A stretch of DNA of 64,000 bases from Trigonopsis variabilis (Eukaryota > Ascomycota > Trigonopsidomycetes > Trigonopsidales > Trigonopsidaceae). The DNA lies in assembly GCA_003707065.3 (NCBI GenBank), contig PPXM03000005.1:248001-312000 (forward strand), written 5' to 3'. Positions 1 through 12,600 of this stretch are shown piece after piece; position 1 is the first letter of the stretch; every line of letters starts with the position of its first letter. A program made the position numbers and the translations under genes. The notes under the pieces are model-generated. The model worked only from the letters and a program-made list of their open reading frames with translations. It had not been told where the DNA came from and ran no database searches.

Positions 1-777
1 TCGTCGCCCTCGTCGGTCGGCAGGATGGGCTACTTTGAGCGCGCGCGCTCGCTCTCGCTCTCGTCCGGGCCCGCCCAGCCCTACGAGCCCGCGTCGCCCT
101 TCCAGCCCTTTCTCTGCTACGTCCACTCGCTGCGCGCGCCCGACCCCCCAGACAAGGCCATGACCTCGGCCCTCGGCCACTCGGTCCTGTCGTCGGCGCT
201 CGCAGTGTCGCTCGACCGCTTCGCGCTCGCCAAGCCGGTCGTCGCGTCCCTCCACGCGCGCTTCTCCGACCCCGCCCAGGCGCTCGCGTTTGTGGCGCTC
301 GAGGTCTTTGGCCGCCTGCGCGACGAGACCCTCGACGACGAGCTCGACGCCGGCATCGCGCGCCTCGGCCTGCGCTCGCGCGAGCACGCGGTCGACGAGT
401 TCAAGGTCCTCGTCGGCGTCACCGTGCGCGAGTTTGGGTTTGACGGCGTCGTGGCCGCGCTCGCGGCCGCGTACGAGTACATGCTCGCGCTCGACCTCCA
501 GGGCGGCGGCCCCGGCTGGTCCCGGCGCCGAATCAACGTCAAGACCGAGCGCGCTGGCCACGCGCGCATCCTCGTCCGCTACCGCGACCTCATGGCCGAC
601 GCCGCCGTCGACGACCTCGCCAGCGTGGCCGAGCTCGCGAGCGCGGTCAAGCGCATGTTTGTCATCCCCAGCCAGCGCTGCATCGCGCTGCGGACGTGCG
701 GGGGCAGCGTCCTCGCCGGCGACGTCAGCGTCGACAAGCTCAAGCGGGAGTCTAAAATAGAGGCGTTTGATGGGTAG
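1..777 (+). CDS. Unrecognised protein, C-terminal part
   Basis: The reading frame is open from base 1 to a TAG at 775-777, so the 5' end lies outside the window. An internal ATG at 25 is in frame, but eight open codons precede it. About 258 residues are visible. They are rich in Ala, Leu, Val and Arg and look mostly helical, with an early SLSLSSGPAQP-type linker and the motif YRDLMADAAVDDLASVAEL near residue 195. No signal peptide, membrane segment or known motif is apparent, and I do not recognise the family. GC-rich codon use matches the neighbouring genes. It converges on SEC63 with a gap of about 95 bases. Other long frames here are GC-driven shadows; this one is preferred because it is longest and open to the window edge. 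Confidence 0.55.
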   Translation, partial: SSPSSVGRMGYFERARSLSLSSGPAQPYEPASPFQPFLCYVHSLRAPDPPDKAMTSALGHSVLSSALAVSLDRFALAKPVVASLHARFSDPAQALAFVALEVFGRLRDETLDDELDAGIARLGLRSREHAVDEFKVLVGVTVREFGFDGVVAALAAAYEYMLALDLQGGGPGWSRRRINVKTERAGHARILVRYRDLMADAAVDDLASVAELASAVKRMFVIPSQRCIALRTCGGSVLAGDVSVDKLKRESKIEAFDG

Positions 778-871
778 GAGTTTTTGTATACTACGCGGTC
801 TAAACGGGACGCTTTCGTAGCGGTCATCACATACAGTCAATCCTCTTTGCAAGTCGGAGGATTGAGTCAAG

Positions 872-2797
872 TCACTCGTCCTCCCCCTCCGTATCTGTAT
901 CAATGTCGGAAAAGTACTCCTTGGCCTCCTCCTCCTCGTCACTCGACTCGTACTCGGGCAGGTCCTCGTCCGACTCGACCTCGACCTCGACCGCCTCCGC
1001 CGGCGGCGCGACCACGTCGAACTTGACAATCAGCATCCGCGGCTCCGACACCGACTGCGCGCGGAAGCTGTCGGACCAGATCTTGACGCCAAACTCGAAA
1101 TGGTTGGGCGTGTCGGGCGCCGGCGACTCGAGCTTGATGCGAAACGTGTTGACCGTGTCTGGGTCGCTGTAGAGCCTCGTCAGCGGCACCGGGCCCTCGG
1201 CGACGCGGCCGTCGAGCGAGTTGCCCAGCGTCACCCACCACTGGGGCCGGTGGAAGACGGGAAGGTAGGGGTTGTTGACGGGCGCCAGCTCGGGCGGCGT
1301 CAGGTTCGCCAGCAGCGGGTTCATAAGCGTCTTGACGTCCACGGGCTCCGCGGGCTCGTCGCGCGCCTGGGCCGGCGTGGGCGCGTGCCCGGGGTGCACG
1401 ACGCGGAACTTGACCACCAAAAAGACCACCGAGCGCACGACGACCACGTCTTCGCCCGGCACTTCAAAGTACGCGTCCAGCAGCTGGATGGCGGGCATGG
1501 CCCTGGCGTACTGGAGGGCCACCGTGAACTGCCGGCCGTCCAGGCCGAGCGTCTTCTTTTGTTCGGGCTCGGGCATGTCAAACAGCTGCCTGAGCGACAC
1601 CTGGCGCGCGCCGTCGTCGAGCCTGGCGGGCAGAACGCCCGGCAGCTGGAGGACCTCGCCGCCGTCGAGGGGGATCGCCTGCACGAGCGACTGCGACACG
1701 GTGGCCACCGCGTCGATGATCTTGTCTTTTTTGAACGCGCCCGCAATGTCCATCAGCGGGTCGATGAGAATGACCGCCCGCGCGACGGCAGTCAGCTTGT
1801 CGAGCTCGGCTTCGCACGGCTGCCTGCTCATGTAGCTCTCGAGCAGCGCCCGCACGTCCTGGGGCGTCTTGCCCGGCAGAAGGATGCCAAACTCCTTGGC
1901 GCCACACAGCGTGTCCAGCACGTACGCCGGCGTCACCTGGTACTGGGGGACCTTGGAGAAGCGCTCGAAGAAGAACGCCGCCGTGTCGGTGTGGATGCCT
2001 TTCTTTGTGTACGTCTTGGTGCCCGACCACCAGCGCCCGACCGCGTACGGCAGCCCCAGCCCAAACAGGCCGGTGTAGAGCGCAATCACCAGCGGCGAGC
2101 CGGCGTCGATGAGGAACTTGGGCAGCGCGATGCCGTGCGACGTCGCCTGGGGGCCGTCGGGATGGCCGTACTTGCGCAGGTTCTCCCGCACCGCCTCGTC
2201 GGTCAGCGCCTTGTAGGCCTTGGTGAGGTTGACAAACTGCTCCTCGAGCACCTCGCGCGCGCTCTCGGCCTCGTTGCGGATCTTGTCGGGGTGGAACTTG
2301 AGACTGAGCCGCTTGTAGTGCGACCGGATCTCCTTCTCGGTCGCGCCCTGGTCAATTAGCCATCACTCGTCGCAACTCACCGCCGAAAGGCCCAGGATCG
2401 AAAAGGGGTCGTAAAAGCCTCCTTCGGCCGTGCCGAGGCTCCACACGTAGTGCAGCAGCCAGGCAAACAGGCCCCAGCCCAGGATCAGCAGGATCCGCCT
2501 GCCGGTTAGCCCACGCTATTCCACCGCTGATTCGACCTACCGTTTCGTAAACAGGCTCCTGCGACGCCCCTGCTCTCTGACGCATTCAATCTCGACATGA
2601 TCCGACGGCACAAACTCGATCTTGTCGACAACCTCGTCTACGGGCGCTGATGGTGAGACCGACACGAGAAAGCACTTACCTGGGCGCAGAAGAGCCACGG
2701 CGTCGCTGATGCTGCTCGGCACCAGACACAGCAGCAGCAGGGTGAGGGCAAAGTACGGCCACACGTCCCCGTTCTCATCAAACGATGATTCAGTCAT
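872..2797 (-). CDS. SEC63: Sec63, ER translocon J-protein
   Basis: Sec63 sits in the ER membrane, joins the Sec61 translocon and recruits the Hsp70 BiP/Kar2 through a lumenal J domain. Proposed exons are 2797-2680, 2646-2541, 2498-2381 and 2347-872; introns are 33, 42 and 33 nt, and the spliced length is 605 residues. Membrane segments lie near residues 12-33, 77-95 and 198-218. The J domain (about 103-170) has HPD at 133-135 in KFHPDK. The Sec63/Brl region follows, and the protein ends in a strongly acidic tail (about 573-605), as in yeast Sec63, where the tail contacts Sec62. The first intron is a multiple of three without a stop, so retention would stay in frame. The start MTESSFDENGDVWPYF fits the family N-terminus. 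Confidence 0.93.
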
Positions 2798-2862
2798 GAT
2801 GGAGAGTGGACGGTTGCCAGGGGGTTGTGTAACAGGAGGCCATTCTAGAAGGGGCGCTACGC

Positions 2863-2960
2863 TCTAGAAAGGAAGCCAAGCTACAGCAGGGGCCCTCTAG
2901 AAAGGAGCCAAGCTACAGCAGGGGCCCTCTAGAAAGGAAGCCAAGCTACAGCGGTTGCCC
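2863..2960. repeat. Minisatellite, three 32-33 bp units
   Basis: Three near-identical head-to-tail units start at 2863, 2896 and 2928, each beginning TCTAGAAAGGA and carrying GCCAAGCTACAGC. The last unit changes into the words GTTGCCCACTACAG (2954-2967). It lies upstream of the SEC63 start. Confidence 0.9.
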
Positions 2961-3020
2961 ACTACAGTAGAGGATAGGCTGCCAACAGAGGAGCGCTACG
3001 CTCGGGCAGACCATCAGAGA

Positions 3021-3983
3021 TTGTCACGAATCAGTCGTAACGGTTCCAACTAGCCAGTTCTCGGGAGGCCTAGGTGGACGGATCCGTGCAACCTTATTGG
3101 GACGGTCTGGGTACCCTTGTAGCGGTATGGCAGAACTATTTTCGACCCAATCTGTAGGGCTACGACTTGGAGCTCTTGGAGTGCTATAGGCGTTAGTGAG
3201 CAGGTGAATGAGCTTTGCGCAAACAAGAGGTGCTACTATCGACATTAAAACGCTCCATGGTAGTGTGCAGAGTTTCGTAACTTGTGCCCTACGGAAGGGA
3301 AGCGCGAAGAAACGACTTTTGTTCTCAGGACCCTTGCTGTGTACAGGCGTATTTACTAAAACGTGGACTGCCATGTGCTCACACTCTCAAGATAGTCACA
3401 GAACAAGATCTACTCGACCTTATTGTTTTCACGGCACCGGCTCCATAAGCAAGGTGCCAACGCCTCGAAGCATCGTGACGGTAAGAGCTGCTATCCAGGC
3501 AACCTTTCTACTACAACGAGGTCACCAAGTTAGTTCGTGCCGTTGAGCTATTGGCAAGGTTCTACATGGCCGCTGAGATGCAACGGTGCAACCAAATAGG
3601 CCATACAATGGCATCAGCTCATGTCCTCGTCGACATCAACAGCTTGCAGAGGGTTGTCCAGGCAGTCTTGCCTCCCAGCGGTGCTGTCGTATATAGCGTC
3701 ACTGAGGTAGATGCGTTTGATATATTGAACATATGTGCCTTTGGCCACGTTATTCATCTTGTAAACCATCTGTTTAGGCAGCATCCGGGGAGAAGTGTGA
3801 GTTTGTACACTACAAGGGCATCCAACGTCCACCTAGCCACCCAAGCTTCCAAGGATGGCACTACGATTGGAGGTCAGACATTAGGTGGATCAGTAACATT
3901 AATCGACCACTTTGAATGACCTGTAAGACAAGTTCCTTTTGATTACATCGCTGGTAGCAGCTGTAGATGTTGCAGAGGCGTAA
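3021..3983. other. Gene-free island of lower GC
   Basis: About 960 bases, visibly less GC-rich than the SEC63 and HSP60 genes on either side. Short open frames exist on both strands (for example 116 codons at 3374-3024 minus and 122 codons at 3551-3919 plus), but none resembles a known protein or has convincing splice signals. The same two repeat words flank it on both sides. It may be a decayed insertion or gene relic; I cannot classify it. Confidence 0.4.
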
Positions 3984-4200
3984 CCATCAGAGGGCGCTAC
4001 GCCATCAGAGAGGGTTGCCCACTACAGCAGCGAGGGCGTAGCCATCAGAGAGCGTTGTCCACTACAGCGCAGAGGCGTAACCATCTAGAAAGGCCTCGTC
4101 ACACCCAGAAAGGCCGACACCCAGAAAGGCTCACTACACCCAGAAAGGCCTCTACGACCTCTCACTACGACCTCTCACTACGACCTCTCTACGACTCGAC
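3984..4200. repeat. Compound tandem array
   Basis: A run of short repeated words: CCATCAGAG with GTTGCCCACTACAG (3984-4075), then CACCCAGAAAGGC three times (about 4104-4150), then ACGACCTCTCACT (about 4154-4195). The first two words also occur left of the island, at 2954-2967 and 3011-3019. It lies downstream of HSP60 and upstream of SEC63. Confidence 0.8.
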
Positions 4201-4296
4201 TCTTAACGCGCTTACTATAGACAGTCGTGTTGCGCATGCTCGCATGTATTTACACGCAATTCAGCGTGCTGCGCTATGTATTTACACGCATTTCGG

Positions 4297-6070
<1,774 letters not shown>

Positions 6071-6148
6071 TTAAAAGTTCCGCGGTAGCGCCTCGGCGCA
6101 AGTGTCGCGCCATGCGGCACTTGTGCTGTGCGGCGCGGCACCAGCGCT

Positions 6149-6164
6149 GCTGGAACGTTCCAGC
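6149..6164. promoter_or_regulatory. Candidate heat-shock element of HSP60
   Basis: GCTGGAACGTTCCAGC is a perfect palindrome containing GAAnnTTC, the inverted pair of nGAAn units bound by Hsf1. It sits 109-124 bases upstream of the HSP60 ATG. Two units are fewer than the three usually found in strong elements. Confidence 0.55.
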
Positions 6165-6190
6165 AACCAGCCAGCAGCGCTACGTACGGA

Positions 6191-6276
6191 GTTGCTATGG
6201 ATGTGAGCACCAGTTGCTATGGATGTGAGCACCAGTTGCTATGGATGTGAGCACTATAGTTGCTATGGATATGATG
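6191..6276. repeat. Minisatellite, 22-bp unit, four copies
   Basis: Units start at 6191, 6213, 6235 and 6259, each GTTGCTATGGATGTGAGCAC or a close variant; the fourth is truncated. It lies in the HSP60 upstream region. The rest of the gap to UFD1 (6277-6585) holds only a short GTAGTCGTAGGTGG repeat near 6473-6510. Confidence 0.9.
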
Positions 6277-6585
6277 ACTGGTACTGTTACGAGGTAGCGT
6301 AAAATCGCAACTTCAATTGAATCTTGTTTCTAAATACATACGTGCCTTCTTATCAAGGATGGATAAGTCGGCACGAAGGTAAAGAACCTTTGTTATGAAT
6401 GACCAAGGAACCGGCGGCGTCAGGATGCCTGACGACGGTTGCTAACCGCAACAGTACAAGGAGTGAAGTCAAGGTAGTCGTAGGTGGTCGTAGGTGGTCG
6501 TAGGTAGGCGATAAAGACAGAAGTAGCGGATGGCAAGATCGAACAGCGGTCAGATCGGGGAGACTCGTTTGTACTCCGACCTCGC

Positions 6586-7777
6586 TCAGTCGATCTCAAT
6601 GACCTCCGACATTTTGGGGCTCTTGCGGTTGTTGGTCAGGCTCTTGGTTTCTTTCCGCTTGCGACTCGGCCGCAGCGTCTGCCCCTGGCCTTTGAACGGC
6701 GACTCGTCTTCCCCGGCCTGCTCCTGCTCCTCAGGCGCAATGACGGGAAAGCCAAAGAAGAGCTGGTTGGGAGGCAGGTCCAGCGGCACGGGCTCGCCCT
6801 CGAGGGCCGAGGCGTCGAGGGGGGTCGAGATGCCAGACGACGCAGGCGAGTCCGCCGCGCTGGCGACCGGTTTGCCCGACAGGCGCACGCCTTCGGTGGC
6901 AAAGGAGGCGGAGGACGCGGTGCGCATGGATTGAGAGATGAGCCTGTCGTAGTTGATGGCCGCTGCCATCGGGCCTGTCCCCCCTAGCCCGGTGCCTGCG
7001 CCGTGGAACGAGCCGGCCAGAGACGAGTTTGACCGCGTCGACGCCTGCGTCGAGGGCTCGACGTAGCCCACCGGCGGCGCAAAGTCGACCTGGATGTCGG
7101 ACTCGATGATCGAGATGCTGTGGCTGGCCCGGTCGGGCTGGACCTCGAGCACCTTGATCGCGTAGACGTGGTCGTTGTAGCCGATCTCAAACACGTCGCC
7201 CACCGTCAGCGTGCTGAAGTTGCGCAGCGCCGTCTCCAGGACCGCCTTGGGGTTCGAGATGTCCAGGAAGTCCACCGCCTGGGGCTCGATCTTGATGAAC
7301 GTGCCCGTCGGCAGCGCCGTCGACGAGATCTGCAGCAGCCCGCCCGGCTCGATGCCCAGGGTCTCCATCATCTAACGTTAGCCGTCGCCGCCGGCAGACG
7401 TACCCATTGCGGCAGATACGCCCGTCCCTCTTCAGCAATGAACTCGAGCACGCCCGAGTGCGTGATCTTGCCGTTGTCCTCGTTTTCCAGCTCAAAGAGC
7501 ATCGGATACGAGATGTTGAGTTGCGCTGGCGTCAGACGTGCCTGCCACGGACTTACTGAGCTTGTTGAGCGCGGTTGGCGGCAGGATGATCTTGCCACCG
7601 TAGTTGAGGTTCTCCCTGGGCTTGCCCGACATCATCACCACCGGATAGCAGCGAAAGAAGTCCTGGAACTTCTGGATGCCCATGACGTTGGGGATGCTTG
7701 CGTACATGTCGCCCATTCCCCATCCCTGGGACGGAAGGCCAAACTGGAGTCAGCGCTGGTCACGATCCACTCACCAT
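6586..7777 (-). CDS. UFD1: Ufd1, Cdc48/p97 cofactor
   Basis: Ufd1 pairs with Npl4 to bring ubiquitylated substrates to the Cdc48 ATPase, notably in ER-associated degradation. Exons: 7777-7775 (the ATG alone), 7725-7557, 7525-7404 and 7371-6586, with introns of 49, 31 and 32 nt; 359 residues. The double-psi barrel domain is clear: YPVVMMSGKP, GGKIILPPTALNKL, LNISYPMLFEL, HSGVLEFIAEEG, YLPQWMM, then PQAVDFLDISNPKAVLE and ALRNFSTLTVGD. The C-terminal part is low-complexity, with PLDLPPNQLFFGFPVI, which probably matches the shp-type Cdc48/Npl4-binding stretch. The one-codon first exon is inferred from ATG|GTGAGT and a matching acceptor. If it is wrong, an internal in-frame ATG at 7716 would start the protein. 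Confidence 0.93.
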
Positions 7778-7803
7778 AGTAGGATGGTAACTCCCAACGA
7801 CTC

Positions 7804-7833
7804 GACGTCGTCAGACGTCGTCAGACGTCGTCA
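7804..7833. repeat. Three copies of a 10-bp repeat
   Basis: GACGTCGTCA occurs three times in a row, just upstream of UFD1. The rest of the gap to the next gene (to 8007) contains a CACCCACTCA-type simple stretch near 7967-8012. Confidence 0.85.
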
Positions 7834-8007
7834 GAGCAGGGCAAGCAGGATACGTGCCACAGCATGTTCTTGTACGCTCACGCGGATGTATTCTACTCGC
7901 AGCCGGCGCTTGGGCAGCGCTTGGCAGGCGCTTCTTCTCTAGCTAAGCTTCCATTACTACTCTACATCACACCACCACTACCACCGCTCACACCCACTCA
8001 CACCCAC

Positions 8008-8641
8008 TCACCACCCTCTTTTCAGCTTCTGCGTGGCCTGCTTTCCCAGGTCGGCGCCCAGCTTGCGCACTAGGACGCCCTCGATGGCGCTCCACGTCTC
8101 GTCGTCGAGCGAATCCGGCAGACTCGCCTGCGCTTTCCTGGCGATCATGACCGTCGTCGCCAGCTCGCCCGAGGCGCTGAGCTCGCTCAACGTCTTGAGC
8201 TCCGACACGGGCTTGCCCGACACAAGCACCTTGAAATCGTCGAGCGTCAGCCCCTCAAACCCCGGCGTCTTGGACAGGAACTGCGCAACCAGCTCGGACT
8301 TGAGCGTGCGCACCGTGTCAGTGCCTGGCAAGGACAGCTCGGTCGCAAACTGCGGAGGGCGCAAGGATCTCAGCTTGACCTTGATCAGCGCCACGTGCGG
8401 AATTGCAGATGCCTCCTGCTCGTTGACGATCTCGGCGGGCTTCTTTTTGTCTTGGGGGTAGGCCGGCAAGGTCTGGAGTTAGTCCTGCAGCCAGCGGTCT
8501 TACTATGATGGTCTTGTAGGTGACTGGAGGATTCAGCGAGTTGAGATCTGCCACGTAATTCTCGTTCTTGGGTCCGCTGACGTTCTTCATCAGCCGTAGA
8601 AACGCTCGGATGAACGTCCGTTCATCAATTGCCGACTCCAT
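8008..8641 (-). CDS. Get5/Mdy2-like ubiquitin-like protein
   Basis: Exons are 8641-8504 and 8472-8008 with a 31-nt intron (branch ACTAAC); 200 residues. The N-terminus (about 1-55: FIRAFLRLMK, NYVADLNSLNPPVTYKT, LPAYP) resembles the Get4-binding region of fungal Get5. It is followed by a ubiquitin-like fold from about residue 72 (VKLRSLRPPQFATELSLPG, TLDDFKVLVSGKPVSELKTL). A short helical C-terminus (SLDDETWSAIEGVLVRKLG) could be the homodimerisation domain. Known role: Get5 with Get4 and Sgt2 hands tail-anchored proteins to Get3 for ER insertion. The assignment rests on domain order and partial resemblance. Confidence 0.65.
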
Positions 8642-8655
8642 GAGATGTGTACGAT

Positions 8656-8748
8656 TAGAAGGAGGCTACGGCAGTGTAGCGCACGATAGAAGGAGGCTAC
8701 GGCAGGGTAGCGCACGATAGAAGGAGGCTACGGCAGTGTAGCGCACGA
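8656..8748. repeat. Minisatellite, 31-bp unit, three copies
   Basis: Units start at 8656, 8687 and 8718, each TAGAAGGAGGCTACGGCAG followed by KGTAGCGCACGA. It is immediately upstream of the GET5-like start. Confidence 0.92.
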
Positions 8749-8771
8749 GAGAAGGGAGGGCAAAGCAACGC

Positions 8772-8945
8772 ACTAACTAGAGAGGTGCCATGCTAGAACT
8801 GCAACGGTACTAACTAGAGGTGCCATGCTAGCAACTGCAACGGTACTAACTAGAGGTGCCATGCTAGAACTGCAACGGTACTAACTAGAGAGGCACCTAC
8901 GCTATAGTGAGCAACGCCCTAACTAGAGGTGCCATGCTAGAACTG
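8772..8945. repeat. Minisatellite, about 35-bp unit
   Basis: About five imperfect units of ACTAACTAGAGGTGCCATGC followed by TAGAACTGCAACGGT. Together with the 31-bp array it fills almost the whole divergent gap between the GET5-like and PGA1-like genes, which has no other recognisable content. Confidence 0.9.
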
Positions 8946-8994
8946 CGCGTCCTACAACGCTACTAGAGACAGCTCCTACTCTCCCACCAATGCA

Positions 8995-9588
8995 ATGCTC
9001 CAGCTCCTCTGCCTCCTCTTCCTACCGCTAGTCCTGGCGAATACTGAAAAAGTCATCTTCCGCACTCCTCCTCACTCCTCCCCTCCCTCCTCTCCCTCGC
9101 CTCCCCTCCCCGATCTCTTTCAATTGACTCTGTCCACGTCTTCCTTTCCTGGAGCGCTAATCCCCCTCCCCCCGCTCGGCCCGTCCGCCTCTATCGTCCA
9201 ATCGGTCACGCCCTCTCACCTCAACGCCTCCTCGTCTCCCCAGACGCTCGTCTACCAGCTCTCGGGCCTGCTTCCCGACCACACCTACGAGGCCCGCGTG
9301 TGCTGGCCTGCTTCGTCCCCGGCCGAGTTCTCCCTGTCCTTCTCGCCGTTGTATACATCCCAGGACTCTGCCGTCCCCGGCGCCTTCCTCACTATCGCCT
9401 ATCATGCAGACTGGTACTCTCCCCTCGACATCGCTCCCGCAGTCGACTTCAACCTGATCGTCGAGCCGCTGTATCTGGGCGCGGTCCCTTACAGCCTCAT
9501 CTACATCATCGTCCACCTGGCCACGATCGCATGGCTGGCGTCCTATGCCATCAAACCGTTCACGCGGTACATCTACTCCTTGGCGTGA
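8995..9588 (+). CDS. Pga1-like GPI-mannosyltransferase II subunit
   Basis: A single exon of 197 residues. The N-terminus MLQLLCLLFLPLVLA is a clear signal peptide, followed by NTEKVIFRTP, which resembles the start of mature fungal Pga1. A Ser/Pro-rich lumenal region and one N-glycosylation sequon (NASS) follow. One hydrophobic segment near the end (about 163-185, VPYSLIYIIVHLATIAWLAS) precedes a short basic tail, giving a type I ER membrane protein. Pga1 supports Gpi18 in adding the second mannose to GPI anchors. The family is weakly conserved, so the call rests on topology, size and the N-terminal motif. Confidence 0.6.
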   Translation: MLQLLCLLFLPLVLANTEKVIFRTPPHSSPPSSPSPPLPDLFQLTLSTSSFPGALIPLPPLGPSASIVQSVTPSHLNASSSPQTLVYQLSGLLPDHTYEARVCWPASSPAEFSLSFSPLYTSQDSAVPGAFLTIAYHADWYSPLDIAPAVDFNLIVEPLYLGAVPYSLIYIIVHLATIAWLASYAIKPFTRYIYSLA

Positions 9589-9677
9589 GGGTGCATCATT
9601 GTCGATACTGGTGACTACGTGACTCACGTCATCACTAACGTTATACGTGGTGACTACGTGACACTCACCAACTCTTC

Positions 9678-12600
9678 CTATGAACTGTCCAACAGAAAGT
9701 TGATCGAGTTGTTCAGATCGTAGTTGTTCTTCTCCAGCGCAGCCTCGGCGGCTTCCCGGGTAAACCCCATCCCAATCAGGTCGTTTATCTTCTTGCCGTT
9801 GCCCAGCGTCCGCACCCGCCCGCTCGTCTCGCGCGTCAGCATCGGCGGAGGCGCGCTGCCCGTCGACGGCTTGGGCAGGTTGAAGGTGAACCGCGAAGGC
9901 GAGCTTGCCCCCGGCTCGGGAGCGCCATTGTCGGCTGAAGGCGCGCTGCCGTGGCCGGTGTCAAACTCGGCAAACAGGTCCTCCCACTCCTGGTTCGCCG
10001 GCGCACTTCCCCCCGAGTTTCCAAAATAGTTCTGGCTCCCTTTGGTCGGGTCGAAATCAGTAAAACTGTCGCCAAACTCGTCCACGTCGTCCGACCCTTC
10101 CTTGGCCTCCTGCAGCCCGTCAAAGTCGTCAAACAGGTCCTCCTGCTTCGCAGCAGGCTGGGCCTGCGCACTCGCGAAATTCGTAAAGTAGTTGTTCACA
10201 TCCACAGACGGCGCCGGCTGCGACGCGCTGGCTGACGACGCGCTGGCTGGCTCGCCGGTCGGTATCGACGGCGTCGTGGCTGCCGACTGCCTGGGCGTGT
10301 CTGCGTCGCTGTCGGACTCGCTGTCCGAGTGCTCGATCTCGCGAATGGGCGGGAACTCGTCGTCAGACGGCCGCGGCGGCCGCACCGGCTGGCCGGCGTA
10401 CATGCGCGTGGCCTGCTCGTACGACGACGGAATCGACACCGGGAAGCCGCCCGGAACAGCAGCGTCGCTGCTGGCGGTCGTGTAGCTGGCGTTGCTCGAG
10501 ATGCGGCTGCCGGGATTGGGCTCCTCCCGTACGCTTTCCTCGTACGACGGCGGGTGCGGAGGACGCTGCGCGGGCTGTTCAGCCTGGTCTTCCTCGTCAG
10601 AGTCCGAGGCGACCTCGGTAGCAGCAACGTTCAACTGCGTAGACGAGTTTGACCGCGGCAGATCGGCAGCATGGTCCAGTGTCACGGCAGACGCTTGCGA
10701 CGCTTGCGACGCTTGCGACGCGATGGCGGCAGACGCTTGCGACGACGGCTGCGACAGCGGCGTCGCTGCGTCTTCGATTATCATGGACGTCGAAGCCACT
10801 GGCACCTGGGCTGGCACTGGCACCTGGGCTGGCACGTCGCGGGCCGTAGCAACTGTGTCGACCGACGGGCGCTGGTTATCCGTCGCCTCTTCGTAGAGAT
10901 CCGACGCACTGGGCTCGACCGACGCACTGGGCTCGACCGACGCATTGGGCTCGCTGGGCGAGTCGGGCCGCGACACGTCGAGGTCGCCCTGGTTCGACAA
11001 GGCGGGGTTGTTCTGCACCGACGACGACACAGAGTCGGACCGCGTGCTCAGGTACTGCGTTCCTGCCGCCGGCGCAAACGACACCACGGGGTTAAACGGC
11101 TGGTAGTCCGACGGCGGAGGCGACGACAGCGGCGTGTCGATGGTCTGCTGCAGAGGAGACTGGCCCGAGTGGCTTTCGTTGTCCTTGAACTCGTCGTTCG
11201 TGCTGGGCGAGATCGACCCTCCCTCGACGCGGCCGATCGCCTGGGAAAACGGGTTCGATCCCGAGTCGCCCCGCAGCGACGTCAGCTCGTTCGCCAGCTT
11301 CACCTTTTCGTCTTCCAGCGTCGAGATCTGCTTCTTGTTTACAGCAGCCAGGTTCTTCTGCTGCCTGCCTTCTTTCTGGGCCGCCTCCAGGTCGACCTTG
11401 AGCGTGGCAATCTCGCTGTTGAGCACCTTGATCTTTTCCTTGAGCGTCACATTCTCGTGCTGGTCCAGCTCCAGCGCCGACGACGTCTCCTGGTACTGCG
11501 CCTGGATCGAGTGGTACTGCGCCTCGAGCAGCGAGTATTCGCGTCGCACTTGCTCGGTTTCCTGGCGCGACACCGTCAGTTTCTCCTCGACGTCCTTGAC
11601 CTGGACGACCTCAGAGTCGTACGCCGTCCGCAGCTCGGCCAGCTTGGTCTTGATCTCGCTCTTCATCGCGGCCAACCGGGTGAGTTCTTCGTCCACCCGC
11701 GTCCGCTTGTCGGTCAGCGACTGCGTCTCCTTGGTGAGACTGGATACCTGGTTCGACAGATTGGCAAACTCGGTCGTCTCGGCAGTCAGCCGTCCAGACA
11801 CACTGGGATCGCTGTCGGCAAGCAGGTCCTTGGACTGGTTCAGCGTGGGAGGCAGCGTGGCAGCCCGGTCCAGGGCCCCGATTCCGGCGCCAATGCCGGC
11901 TCCCACGGCAGCCATGGGAGCAGTGAACGCGTTTGCAAACGTGTTGACGCTGATGCCTGGAGCTTTAGGCGACGGAGAGGCCACAACCGGCGGCTGCGAA
12001 ACAGACACGGGCTGGACAGACTTGACTTCGGTGTGGTCGGCTGGCCGAGGCGAGGCTGTGGGAACTGGCGCAGGCTCAGCCGAGGACGAGGGCTGGCCGG
12101 TGTACTGGCGCTGGATCTGCTGGCCAAAGCTCGAGGTGGGCACGAACTTGCGGCTCTGCATGGCGCTGGGCAGGTCGGACGCGGGAGAAGCGATTTTGGC
12201 GGGCAACGGCTCGGGGGACTTGGCCGTGGAGGGAGGTGGGGAGGCGAAAGCGTCGTTCAGGTTCATCAGATCAGCCAGCGCTGACTGGGGAGGCGGGGAT
12301 TTCTGGGGCGGAGGCGTCTGGATCGACGCAGGGTTGGGGATCGGGGGGGAAATGGCGCTGCCGGCGGGGGAGGCCGCCTGGGAGGCCGGCAGCAGTCTTG
12401 GGGGCAGCGTTGCCGGCAGGTCGTGGCCAGACAGCTTCTTCTGGACGAGGAACATGGCGATCGCAAACCCGTCGCGGGAGAAGATGCCGTTCTTGTGGAT
12501 GTCTGCCAGGTCCCACACCTGGGCCAGCACGTCTTCCGGGAGATTGGACGTGGTCAAGAAGGGCACGATCTCGGCTGCGCCCAGCACGTTTTTGTGGGCC

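Noticed and set aside
1100-2359. 419-codon plus-strand ORF opposite SEC63
   Set aside because: It is a shadow of the GC-rich coding strand; its Arg/His/Gly/Val-rich product resembles nothing, while the minus frame encodes Sec63.
3551-3919. 122-codon plus ORF in the low-GC island
   Set aside because: No domain, signal peptide, conserved motif or splice context; probably chance.
10690-10740. CGACGCTTG tandem repeat as a minisatellite
   Set aside because: It is coding sequence of EDE1 (SQAS-type repeats), so it is not listed as an intergenic repeat.
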